A DNA stretch of 44,466 nt from Candidatus Nealsoniibacteriota bacterium. Its GTDB lineage: Bacteria > Patescibacteriota > Minisyncoccia > Minisyncoccales > PWPS01. Each line of letters starts with the position of its first letter. Position 1 is the first letter of the stretch. The translations under genes and the position numbers were made by a program. The notes under the pieces were generated by a model, which had not been told where the DNA came from, did not search any database, and saw only the letters and a list, made by a program, of their open reading frames with translations. The DNA lies in assembly GCA_003560095.1 (NCBI GenBank), contig PWJI01000043.1, positions 1 through 44,466 on the forward strand. Direction: 5' to 3'. Below, in pieces: positions 1 through 7,535 of this stretch.

Positions 1-1
1 A

Positions 2-31
2 AATAACCTAGAACAAGAAAGAGAGGAGTGA
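2..31 (+). CDS. possible C-terminal end of an upstream gene (partial)
   Basis: Only this frame is open from the window edge. It reads NNLEQEREE and then a TGA stop. The acidic end resembles the Glu-rich tails of other small proteins in the window, but nine residues cannot identify a gene. It would be convergent with the alanine racemase gene that ends at 51. Confidence 0.2.
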   Translation, partial: NNLEQEREE

Positions 32-50
32 AATTTAAAATTTTTATAAA

Positions 51-1169
51 TCAATGAAATATTCTTTTTATTTTTGGGTTTAACCGGGTAATTAATTCAT
101 AGGTAGTTGTATTTGAGGTGAGTGCTACTTTTTGAGCACTTACTGGCGAATCTTCTCTGTTTTCAATAATAATTACATCGTCTCCTCTTTTGACATTTTT
201 GATGTCGGTTATATCAACAACCAGCATATCCATGGAGACGATGCCGAGAACTTTTGCTTCTTTGTTTTTTATAAGCACTCTTCCCTTCAAGGAAAGTGAT
301 CGTGGAAATCCGTGCCAATAACCTATTGGCAATATGGCTATTTGTGTTTTGCGTGTTGTTTTTTCCAAAAGATTATAACCAATGCCTTTTCCTTTTGGGA
401 CATTTTTAATTTGGGCAACTATTGTCTTCCAAGAGAGAGCCGGTTTAATTTTAATTTTTGAAGAGAAAAGGTTTTTTATCTCCTCTGATGGCCATATTCC
501 GTATAAGCCAATTCCTATTCTGGTCATGTCAAAATGGTTTTTAGGAGAAATGATTGTTCCCGATGTCGCTGATGCGTGCTTTATTGTGTTATGAAAACCG
601 TTTTTTTCAAGAATCTGTATTGCTTTTTTAAATTTATTTGTTTGGCGTTTTGTTTCTTCTTGCATTTTTGGATTTTTTGCGCAAGAAAAATGAGTATAAA
701 CTCCTTCAAGAAAAATATTTTTGTCTTTTTTTATTATTTTTAAAACTTTCTCTATTTCATTTATAAAAATTCCTTGACGATGCATCCCTGTATCAACCTT
801 AAGGTGAACCTTTAAAGCAGGAGAAGACTTTTTTATTTTTTTAAGACAATTTAATTGATAAATATCAGAAATAGTAATTGAGATATTATTTTTTTTAGCA
901 AAATCTATTCCTTCTTCCAGCGAGTGTCCAAGAACTAAAATGGGTTTTTTTATTTTCTTTTTTCTTAGTGTTTCTGCCTCAACCAAAGAATCTACTCCCA
1001 AGAAATCAATCCCCAATTTTTCAAGTTCATAAGAAAAATCAATTAAATTATGACCATAGGCATTTGATTTTACTACTGCCATTAGTAAGCAATCAGGAGC
1101 AATTATTTTTCTAAATTCGTTGTAATTATTTTTTATATTTTTTTTACTAACTTGAATCCATGTGCGCAT
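51..1169 (-). CDS. alr: alanine racemase
   Basis: PLP-dependent enzyme converting L-alanine to D-alanine for peptidoglycan; cytoplasmic. The 372-aa length is typical. The N-terminal barrel carries the PLP lysine K34 in VVKSNAYGH. The C-terminal beta domain has the second catalytic base, a Tyr near residue 264 in GIGYN, and the conserved SMDML segment. The gene is divergent from the Nudix hydrolase gene. The ATG at 1169 lies about 10 nt after a TATAAA box, so the leader is very short. It fits with murC and the D-Ala-D-Ala carboxypeptidase elsewhere in the window as evidence for an endogenous peptidoglycan wall. Confidence 0.95.
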   Translation of the reverse strand: MRTWIQVSKKNIKNNYNEFRKIIAPDCLLMAVVKSNAYGHNLIDFSYELEKLGIDFLGVDSLVEAETLRKKKIKKPILVLGHSLEEGIDFAKKNNISITISDIYQLNCLKKIKKSSPALKVHLKVDTGMHRQGIFINEIEKVLKIIKKDKNIFLEGVYTHFSCAKNPKMQEETKRQTNKFKKAIQILEKNGFHNTIKHASATSGTIISPKNHFDMTRIGIGLYGIWPSEEIKNLFSSKIKIKPALSWKTIVAQIKNVPKGKGIGYNLLEKTTRKTQIAILPIGYWHGFPRSLSLKGRVLIKNKEAKVLGIVSMDMLVVDITDIKNVKRGDDVIIIENREDSPVSAQKVALTSNTTTYELITRLNPKIKRIFH

Positions 1170-1179
1170 AAATTTGTAA

Positions 1180-1185
1180 TTTATA
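1180..1185 (-). promoter_or_regulatory. -10 box of alr
   Basis: On the minus strand this reads TATAAA, 10 nt before the alr ATG. A start site about 7 nt downstream would leave a leader of only a few nucleotides. No clear -35 box is visible. In such AT-rich DNA a chance match is possible. Confidence 0.4.
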
Positions 1186-1215
1186 GTAGGAGGATTATTT
1201 AAAATAACTTCTTTG

Positions 1216-1224
1216 TGCTATTAT
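1216..1224 (+). promoter_or_regulatory. extended -10 promoter of the Nudix gene
   Basis: TGCTATTAT fits an extended -10 (TGn plus TATTAT). It overlaps the in-frame GTG at 1215, which argues against that GTG as the start codon and for the ATG at 1257. The predicted leader is about 25 nt. Confidence 0.5.
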
Positions 1225-1256
1225 ATCAAAAAATTAAAACAGTTAGTTTATTAAAC

Positions 1257-1679
1257 ATGAATAATGCAAAAAAAGAAAGAGTTCGTGCTGTAATATTGAA
1301 AAATAAAGAAATTATTTTAATTAAGAGAGTGAAAAAAAATGATTTATATTGGGTTATTCCCGGAGGGGGAGTAGAGGAAGGAGAGACCAGAGAAGAAGCC
1401 GTTAAAAGGGAGTGCTTGGAGGAAGTTGGTGTTGAAGTAGAAATAGAGAAAAAAATTTTTGAAAAAATTTCCAAAAAACCGGCAACACAAGGACAAAAAG
1501 AAATTTTTTATTTGTGCATTGTTGTTGGCGGAGAGATAGGGACGGGAAAGGGCCCTGAGTTTCAAGAAAATAACGGTTATGATGGAGAGCATGTAGTAGA
1601 AACAATAGCGCTAAAAGATGCTATAAAGATAAATCTAAAACCGGAAGAAATTAAGGAAGTGATAAAAAATATATCTTAA
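1257..1679 (+). CDS. Nudix hydrolase
   Basis: Hydrolase of nucleoside diphosphates linked to another moiety; the substrate cannot be told from sequence. The Nudix box is clear: it runs from GGGVEEGE through REECLEEVG-like residues (GGVEEGETREEAVKRECLEE followed by VG), holding the metal-binding glutamates. Length is 140 aa from the ATG at 1257. An in-frame GTG at 1215 would add 14 residues but overlaps a -10 box, so I prefer 1257. No Shine-Dalgarno is seen. The stop at 1679 is followed directly by the ATG of the AEC transporter at 1681, so the two are likely co-transcribed. Confidence 0.9.
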   Translation: MNNAKKERVRAVILKNKEIILIKRVKKNDLYWVIPGGGVEEGETREEAVKRECLEEVGVEVEIEKKIFEKISKKPATQGQKEIFYLCIVVGGEIGTGKGPEFQENNGYDGEHVVETIALKDAIKINLKPEEIKEVIKNIS

Positions 1680-1680
1680 G

Positions 1681-2580
1681 ATGGAGATTTTAGAAAACAT
1701 ATTTTCAATTTTTTTAGCTTTCTTTTTGGGGTATTTTCTTAAAGTTTTTGGTTTTTTAAAAAAAGAAAAGGCAGATATTTTTTTTAAACTTGTCTTTTCG
1801 TTTTTTCTACCCGTTTTAATTATTTTATCCGTAAGCCAGGCAAAAATTTCTTCGGAAATGATTATTTTGCCATTTATTCCTCTTGCAATATCTCTTTTAA
1901 TATTTTTTGTTTCTTTTTTATCGGGAAGAATAATGAGGATGGAAAATCAATACTTTGGTCCATTCCTTGTAGGTACAATTGCAATGAATATAGGATTTAC
2001 CTTACCCTTTATAATTAATTCTTATGGGAACGAGGGGCTTACGAGAATAATTATCTTTGATATAGGAAATGCTTTTATGGCCCTTACTTTGGCATATTAT
2101 TTGGCTTGCAAATATGGAGAAAATGGAAATAAAAAGATAAATATTTTTAGAAAATTTCTCTCTTCTCCTCCTCTTTTAGCACTTATGATTGGCCTTTTAA
2201 TTAATTTTTTAGAAATTGAGATGCAAAAGAATATGGTCATTGCCTTTGATGCCTTAAGTAGGTTTACTGTTCCTCTTATTTTGGTAGCCGTAGGAACATA
2301 TTTTACACCGAAAATAATAAAACCCTTTTATGTTGGATTGGCTGTTTTTTTGCGTATGTTTTTGGGTCTTTTGCTTGGCTTTATTGTTGTTTGGTTTTTA
2401 GGATTAGATGGAATTGACAAGTATATTGTTTTAATGGGCTCTTGTGCTCCTATAGGATTTTCTTCAATTATTTTCTCGTCACTCGAAAAAATGAATAAAG
2501 AATTTGCTGCCAGTATGGTTTCTATAGGAATGCTTGTTGGGATTTTTCTTTCTTCTTTCTTAACAATATTTTTAACGTAA
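1681..2580 (+). CDS. AEC-family (auxin efflux carrier-like) transporter
   Basis: Integral membrane permease of about ten hydrophobic segments over 299 aa, the normal size for the AEC family. The start (an amphipathic helix, then FFLGYFLKVFGFLKK, a charged loop, then FSFFLPVLIILS) and the C-terminal APIGFSSIIFSS segment match AEC proteins, which export or import small carboxylates in bacteria. The substrate is unknown. It lies between the Nudix gene (1 nt gap) and the MFS gene (1 nt gap), so all three probably form one operon. Confidence 0.85.
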   Translation: MEILENIFSIFLAFFLGYFLKVFGFLKKEKADIFFKLVFSFFLPVLIILSVSQAKISSEMIILPFIPLAISLLIFFVSFLSGRIMRMENQYFGPFLVGTIAMNIGFTLPFIINSYGNEGLTRIIIFDIGNAFMALTLAYYLACKYGENGNKKINIFRKFLSSPPLLALMIGLLINFLEIEMQKNMVIAFDALSRFTVPLILVAVGTYFTPKIIKPFYVGLAVFLRMFLGLLLGFIVVWFLGLDGIDKYIVLMGSCAPIGFSSIIFSSLEKMNKEFAASMVSIGMLVGIFLSSFLTIFLT

Positions 2581-2581
2581 A

Positions 2582-3784
2582 ATGAGTTTATTTCCTAAGA
2601 TTGAAAAAATAACAAAAGATGTTACGGTCATACATTTTCTTTTGATGTTCGGGTATAAGCTGTTTTCTTTGTATTTCCCCTTATTTTTAGTTGCAAACAA
2701 TCTTTCCTTTCATCAAATTGGATATACGTATCTTTTAATTTATTTATCAATTGCCATTTTTTCTCCCGTGGTTGGGTATTTGAGTCATAAAATAAATCCT
2801 GCAATACTGGCTTTTTTGGGTATTTTAGGTTATGGAGCTTACTCTCTTGGAATGATCTTGACTCCTCTTTATGAGCAAAATTATTTTTTTATATTATTTT
2901 ATTTGTGGCAATTTTTCTTAGGTTTTTCGGCAGCACTTTTCTCTACTTCTTTTCGAGGAATATTAATGGAGAGCTCGCTTAAGAAACCAAGTAGGGCTTT
3001 TGGATGGTTTTACTCTGCTCCGTTTTGCGCAGCATCATTAGCTCCGGTTTTTGGAGCTTTCTTTGTTTGGAAATTTGGTTTTGTCGGAGTTTTTATTTTT
3101 AGTCTAATAATTCATTTTTTTAATGCTCTTTATTGCATTTTTAAGCTTCGTTTTCCAAAAAAAGATTCATCAAGCAGTAGTCTTAATTTTTTTACAGCGA
3201 GAAAAAGCTATATTTCTTTATTTAAAAAAATCAAAGAGAAAGAAGTAATTTTTTTCTTCATTGTTTCTTTTGCGGTTTTATTTTTGGCTGGTATATACAA
3301 GGCTTTTTTTATTTTGTTTTTAAAGGACAGTATTGGCTGGGGACAAGATTTTATTCTTTTTTTTATAGCTCTTTTTTCTTTTCTTTTTATGCCAATTGCT
3401 TTTTGGACTATCAAGAAATTAGGAAAAAAGAATCTTTTTAAAAATGTTTTTCAGGGCGGGATTCTTACAGGATTATCAACTATGATTTTAGGAGTTGCCC
3501 CTTCTTTCTTAGGGTTTTTTTCCGTACTACTTATTAATTTTGGAAAATCTGCAGGAGAGCTTATAACCAGCTCTGCAAGAAGTGGATTAATTCATAGAAA
3601 ACTTAATTTTCATCCAAAAGAAGCAGGAGTAATCGATGCTATCTTTAGGCCCACCGGAATTGCAATCGGTTCCTTGATTGCAGGGATTTTCGTTTCTTAT
3701 TTAGGATATGAGCTGCTTTTTATTGTTTTTGGGGGAGGAGTTGTTTTTGTAACTCTTGTTGGCGGTTTTTTTATTTTTCGGTAG
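2582..3784 (+). CDS. MFS transporter
   Basis: A 400-aa permease with about 12 hydrophobic segments, organised as two six-helix halves separated by a charged loop near residues 195-220 (KKDSSSSSLNFF...KKIKEKE). This is the size and layout of the major facilitator superfamily. No substrate-specific motif is recognisable. Its ATG is 1 nt after the AEC stop, and its 3' end overlaps that of convergent metG by 14 nt (3771-3784). Confidence 0.8.
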   Translation: MSLFPKIEKITKDVTVIHFLLMFGYKLFSLYFPLFLVANNLSFHQIGYTYLLIYLSIAIFSPVVGYLSHKINPAILAFLGILGYGAYSLGMILTPLYEQNYFFILFYLWQFFLGFSAALFSTSFRGILMESSLKKPSRAFGWFYSAPFCAASLAPVFGAFFVWKFGFVGVFIFSLIIHFFNALYCIFKLRFPKKDSSSSSLNFFTARKSYISLFKKIKEKEVIFFFIVSFAVLFLAGIYKAFFILFLKDSIGWGQDFILFFIALFSFLFMPIAFWTIKKLGKKNLFKNVFQGGILTGLSTMILGVAPSFLGFFSVLLINFGKSAGELITSSARSGLIHRKLNFHPKEAGVIDAIFRPTGIAIGSLIAGIFVSYLGYELLFIVFGGGVVFVTLVGGFFIFR

Positions 3785-5441
3785 ATTGCTTTTTAAGCTT
3801 AGAAAGCTCTTCTTCTATTAGCTCTTTTTCTATTTTTTTATAAATAGGTTTTGTCTTGCTTGGTTTTATTTTTTTATTCAAAGGATATTCCCATTTTATA
3901 TCAGAAAAATCTTCTCCCAATTGAATATGTATTTCTTCAGATGTGGTGGGTAAAAAAGGATTAATTAATATAGAAATGCATTTAACAATATGAGCTGCAA
4001 CCGCCAAGTCTTTTTCTGCTTTTTTAGGGTTTTCTTTTATAGTCGCCCAAGGCTTAGCATTATCGATAAAGCGATTTCCTTCTTCTGCCAACTTAAAAAT
4101 TTCTTGTAGTGCTTTTCTAAATTTACCTTCCTCAATAAGAATCGATGTTTTGGGAAAGGTTTTTTCTGCCAAAGCAAGAAATTTATGAGACTGAGGACTT
4201 ATATCATCAGAAAAACTAACGCCTTCTTTAAAGTTTTTTTCAATAAAAGAAAGAACCCTGTAAATATAATTACCAAAATTACCGATTAATTCGTTATTTG
4301 TTCTACTTGAAAATTCATTCCAGGAAAAATCTGAGTCTGACGTTTCTGATCCGTTTGCAATAAGATAATATCTAAGCGTATCACAATCAAAATTTTTCAA
4401 AAAATCAGGAATCCAGATTGCCCAATTTCTACTTTTTGATAGTTGTTTTTTCTCTAGGGTAAGATATTCAGAAGATATTATTCGATCGGGAAGGTGAAGG
4501 TTTTTATATCCCAAAAGGATTGATGGCCAAATAATTGAGTGAAAAGGAATGTTATCTTTTCCGTGAACGTAGTAATGTATTGCATTTTTGTTTTTCCAAT
4601 ATTTTTCCCATTCCTTGTCTTTTCCTATTTTTTTTGACCACTCTTTACTTGCACTTAAATACCCACAAACTGCTTCAAACCAAACATATATTTTTTTTCT
4701 TTCATATCCTTTTATAGGAACGGGAACTCCCCATAAGGTGTCTCGAGTTATGGAGCGATCGTGAAGGCCTTGCAAAAGTAATTGAAAAGTAAAGTTTTTT
4801 GCTCCAATGCGCCAACCCTTACTTTCTTTTACCCATTTTTTAAGATCTTTTTCAAGGGAAGTTAATTTAAGAAAAAAATGTTCCGAACTTTTCCACTTTG
4901 GAGTATTTTCACAAGTTTTACACTTTGGTTTTATGAGTTCTTTTGTGTTCATTAAATTTCCACAATTATCGCATTGATCTCCTCTTGCAGAATCAAATCC
5001 GCACAAGTAACATTTTCCTTCTATATATCTATCAGGAAGAAATTTTTCGCAAGACGGGCAGTAGGGTAAATTTTCTGTTTTTTTGTATATATATCCGTCA
5101 TTAAATAATTTTGTAAATATTTTTTGAACGGTTTTATGGTGCTCTTTGGATGTTGTTTTTGTGTAAAAATCATACGAAAAATTCATTCCATCAATAAGGG
5201 TTTCTTGAAATTCTTGGTGATACTTTTCGGCAATACTTGAAGGTGTTGAATTTTGTTTTTCTGCCTCAAATACAATTGGAGTGCCGTAGCAGTCGCTTCC
5301 TGAAACAAAAAGGACATCGTCTCCTTTAATTCGAAAATAACGAGCAAGAACGTCAGACCCTATAAGACCGGCAACATGACCCAAGTGAAGAGAACCGTTA
5401 GCATAAGGAAGTGCTGCTGCTATAAGTATCTTTTTTTTCAT
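3771..5441 (-). CDS. metG: methionyl-tRNA synthetase
   Basis: Charges tRNA-Met with methionine. The class I HIGH motif is HLGH at residues 19-22 and the KMSKS loop is QLSKSRN near residue 335. The zinc-binding insert has four CxxC knuckles: C128/C131, C144/C147, C157/C160 and C174/C177, the two-zinc type. An anticodon-binding helical domain follows (for example DNAKPWATIKENP). At 556 aa it lacks the C-terminal tRNA-binding (Trbp111-like) domain of the roughly 670-aa enzymes, which fits a minimal genome. The gene ends convergently with the MFS gene. Confidence 0.96.
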   Translation of the reverse strand: MKKKILIAAALPYANGSLHLGHVAGLIGSDVLARYFRIKGDDVLFVSGSDCYGTPIVFEAEKQNSTPSSIAEKYHQEFQETLIDGMNFSYDFYTKTTSKEHHKTVQKIFTKLFNDGYIYKKTENLPYCPSCEKFLPDRYIEGKCYLCGFDSARGDQCDNCGNLMNTKELIKPKCKTCENTPKWKSSEHFFLKLTSLEKDLKKWVKESKGWRIGAKNFTFQLLLQGLHDRSITRDTLWGVPVPIKGYERKKIYVWFEAVCGYLSASKEWSKKIGKDKEWEKYWKNKNAIHYYVHGKDNIPFHSIIWPSILLGYKNLHLPDRIISSEYLTLEKKQLSKSRNWAIWIPDFLKNFDCDTLRYYLIANGSETSDSDFSWNEFSSRTNNELIGNFGNYIYRVLSFIEKNFKEGVSFSDDISPQSHKFLALAEKTFPKTSILIEEGKFRKALQEIFKLAEEGNRFIDNAKPWATIKENPKKAEKDLAVAAHIVKCISILINPFLPTTSEEIHIQLGEDFSDIKWEYPLNKKIKPSKTKPIYKKIEKELIEEELSKLKKQSTEK

Positions 5442-5507
5442 ATTAATGTTTTAAAGTAGGGGATTATTTTGCTTGACCAAAAGCAAATTTTTAATTACGA
5501 TGTAGGA

Positions 5508-5723
5508 ATGAAAGATGTTTTAAAAATAAGAATATTTTTTTTGATTTTGATATTTTTGCCATTTTATGTTTTTTCTCAAGAGCTTGAGCCCATTATAACA
5601 GAACCTTCGCAAATTATACAATTTTTCAATAATATAATCGAATATGCGGCGATTTTACTGGATAGTATTTTTGCATTTATTTCTAACATCATCTCGTCAT
5701 TTTTTCAACATTTTATCTCTTAA
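5508..5723 (+). CDS. small exported protein of unknown function
   Basis: 71 aa from the ATG at 5508, preceded by GTAGGA, a weak Shine-Dalgarno-like match. An upstream in-frame TTG at 5469 would add 13 polar residues before the signal peptide and is less likely. The first 22 residues are a classical signal peptide (KIR, then FFLILIFLPFYVFSQ, likely cut after the Gln). The mature part is short, with two Glu-rich patches followed by an amphipathic hydrophobic stretch (AAILLDSIFAFISNIISSFF) that could insert in a membrane. No family recognised. Confidence 0.6.
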   Translation: MKDVLKIRIFFLILIFLPFYVFSQELEPIITEPSQIIQFFNNIIEYAAILLDSIFAFISNIISSFFQHFIS

Positions 5724-5773
5724 GAGTTTTATAAAATATAATATAAGGAGAATATAATAAGCAAAAAAATAAG

Positions 5774-5815
5774 ATGAAAGGGATTATAAAAAAATATTTA
5801 TCTAAAAATAACTGA
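5774..5815 (+). other. possible 13-codon upstream ORF
   Basis: ATG at 5774 opens a frame MKGIIKKYLSKNN that ends in TGA 2 nt before the ATG of the next gene. TATAAT lies at 5753-5758, so a transcript could start just before it. It may be a leader peptide or chance; AT-rich DNA makes such short frames common. Confidence 0.2.
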
Positions 5816-5817
5816 TT

Positions 5818-6270
5818 ATGAGAAACGGTGCCATTGCTTTTTTGTTTTTAATTACCTTAGCACTTCTTTTTTATTATTATGATTCACCCGAAGAAGAAAG
5901 AGGAATAGAACAAGAAAGAGAAGAAAGTGTCATCACTGTTCAAGAATATGATTCACCTCAGCAAGAAAGAGAAGAAAGTGTTATCGAGGAAAGTTTTTTA
6001 AGCGAAGACAATGTGCAAGAAGGTCAAGAAATTACTATTACAGGTAATATTTTCTATGACGATTCTAAGAATAATGATTATTTTTGGTACTTAAGGGAAA
6101 AAGAAGAAGAGAAAGAATTAAAATTAATAATGGACGATGAAACCGATTGTCGTATTGAAGCTGATTGCTGTGAAAAATTACTTTCAAACAAAGAAAAGAT
6201 AATAGAAGAAATGGTAACCGTAAAAGGAGAAAAATACGAAAATAAATTAATTGTCAAAGAAATAAAATAA
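5818..6270 (+). CDS. membrane-anchored acidic protein with OB-like outer domain
   Basis: 150 aa. One hydrophobic segment (residues 4-20) and then YYYDSP suggest an N-in membrane anchor. Residues 20-65 are Glu/Gln-rich and contain an imperfect internal duplication (YDSP...EREESVI twice). Residues about 70-150 look like a small beta-barrel of the OB type (GQEITITGNIFYDD ... YFWYL ... MVTVKGEKYENKLIVKEI), with three Cys in DCRIEADCCEK that could form disulfides outside the cell. The fold is my inference from the strand pattern and the paired turns. No function known. The next gene starts 18 nt downstream. Confidence 0.65.
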   Translation: MRNGAIAFLFLITLALLFYYYDSPEEERGIEQEREESVITVQEYDSPQQEREESVIEESFLSEDNVQEGQEITITGNIFYDDSKNNDYFWYLREKEEEKELKLIMDDETDCRIEADCCEKLLSNKEKIIEEMVTVKGEKYENKLIVKEIK

Positions 6271-6288
6271 AATATATCTTGTAACAAC

Positions 6289-6813
6289 ATGTCAAATAAG
6301 TTAATACCAAAATCAATTTTTTTTATTTTTCTTTTTGTTGCAGTGCTTGTTTTTCTTTTTATCTTTTTAGGTGAGAAAGATACCGGCAGTGACTTTTCTT
6401 TAATAAAAGAAAGTCATGTTTTTGAAAACCAAAAAGATGTAGTCAAGTACCTTGAGAAAGATGTGATAAATCCTTCAAGAGAAGACGGGGTTGTTTTTGC
6501 CAATTATTATGAGTTTGGCACAGAGAAAGAGAAAATTTTTTTGTGGGCTTATATTGTCGAGTATTATATGGAAAACGGAATAATAAAAGAGGGGGAGAGG
6601 GCTTCTTTGCCGATGACACTTTTTCTTTCAAAATCAAAAAAACCAATAGGGCATAATTATATACAAGAAGAGGGGGATGCTCATAAAATTTTTCCGGAAA
6701 AATACGAAAAAGAGTTAATTAATTTTCGAGAAGACAATAGAAATATAGTTTTAAAATTGGAAAAATCGATAACAGAAAAAGCAGAAAATTATTTTAACGA
6801 AAAACAATTTTAG
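6289..6813 (+). CDS. membrane-anchored protein of unknown function
   Basis: 174 aa with one N-terminal hydrophobic segment (about residues 9-28, IFFIFLFVAVLVFLFIFLG), then a soluble, mainly acidic part with mixed helix and strand character (VFENQKDVVKYLEKDVI, FANYYEFGTEKEKIFLWAYIVEYY). No catalytic motif or known family recognised. It sits 18 nt after a similarly built anchored protein, so both may act together at the cell surface. No Shine-Dalgarno. Confidence 0.65.
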   Translation: MSNKLIPKSIFFIFLFVAVLVFLFIFLGEKDTGSDFSLIKESHVFENQKDVVKYLEKDVINPSREDGVVFANYYEFGTEKEKIFLWAYIVEYYMENGIIKEGERASLPMTLFLSKSKKPIGHNYIQEEGDAHKIFPEKYEKELINFREDNRNIVLKLEKSITEKAENYFNEKQF

Positions 6814-6852
6814 CTTGGGGAAAATATAATTTGTCTTAAATTTTTTTTACTA

Positions 6853-6858
6853 TATAAT
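6853..6858 (+). promoter_or_regulatory. -10 box giving a leaderless HAD transcript
   Basis: Perfect TATAAT with only 6 nt between it and the ATG at 6865, so the usual start site at +7 would be the A of the ATG. No obvious -35 box. Confidence 0.6.
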
Positions 6859-6864
6859 GATTAA

Positions 6865-7506
6865 ATGGAGGTAGAGAAAAAAGATAGTTTGAAAAGGAAA
6901 GAGGTAATATATTGTTTTGACTTTGATGGTACTATTGCAGACACTCTTCCTCTCATCATCAAAAAAGCGGATTTTGCTTTAAGAAAAAGCGGTATGAAGG
7001 AGATTGATGGTGATTTTTTGAGAAAAATAAGAAAAGAAGGTATTGAGGAAGTTTTTAAAGAAATGAATGTTCCATTATATAAGCTCTTTTTTTTATACAT
7101 AAAAATAAAAAGGGGAATGAATCAAGGCATTGGAGGTGTTGTGATGAAAGAAGAAATGAAAGAAGTTCTTCTTGAATTAAAAAGGAGAAATCATTCTCTT
7201 GGTGTATTAACATCAAATTCAAGAAAAAATGTAAATTATTTCTTGAGGGAAAATGGTGTTGATTTTTTTGACTTTGTAAATAGCTCGGGTATATTTAATA
7301 AGGCGAATAAAATAAAAAAATTAAAAAGAAAAGGAGGGATTTTTGTTTATATTGGTGATGAAATACGAGATATAGATGCGGGAAAAAAAGCAGGGGCCAA
7401 GACAGTTGCAGTCCCTTGGGGCCTTAGCTCAAAAAAAGCATTGCAGCTTGCATGTCCTGATTTTTTAATAGAGAATCCTCGAGATCTTTTAAGTCTTCCT
7501 TTTTGA
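6865..7506 (+). CDS. HAD-superfamily phosphatase (phosphoglycolate phosphatase-like)
   Basis: 213 aa. Motif I is DFDGTIADT (nucleophile D19 and D21), motif II is TSNS near residue 117, the motif III Lys lies around NKANKIKKLKR, and motif IV is GDEIRDIDAGKKAG. A helical cap lies between motifs I and II, the arrangement of phosphoglycolate phosphatase/PpaX-type HAD enzymes. The exact phosphate ester is unknown. It precedes the glucan genes, so a sugar phosphate is possible but unproven. GGAGG occurs just inside the coding region, not before the ATG. Confidence 0.85.
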   Translation: MEVEKKDSLKRKEVIYCFDFDGTIADTLPLIIKKADFALRKSGMKEIDGDFLRKIRKEGIEEVFKEMNVPLYKLFFLYIKIKRGMNQGIGGVVMKEEMKEVLLELKRRNHSLGVLTSNSRKNVNYFLRENGVDFFDFVNSSGIFNKANKIKKLKRKGGIFVYIGDEIRDIDAGKKAGAKTVAVPWGLSSKKALQLACPDFLIENPRDLLSLPF

Positions 7507-7512
7507 AATTTA

Positions 7513-7518
7513 TATAAT
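7513..7518 (+). promoter_or_regulatory. -10 box upstream of the GT4 gene
   Basis: TATAAT 17 nt before the ATG at 7536, in the 29-nt gap after the HAD gene. It would give a leader of about 11 nt and an internal start for the glucan genes. Confidence 0.45.
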
Positions 7519-7535
7519 CTATATTTTCGTTTTTC

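Noticed and set aside
1185-1195. AGGAGG as a Shine-Dalgarno for the Nudix gene
   Set aside because: It lies more than 20 nt before the GTG at 1215 and over 60 nt before the ATG at 1257, and upstream of the -10 box, so it would not be in the transcript.
1344-1605. Minus-strand frames opposite the Nudix gene
   Set aside because: They are Phe/Leu/Ser-rich shadows of an A-rich coding strand, with no start signal or family match.
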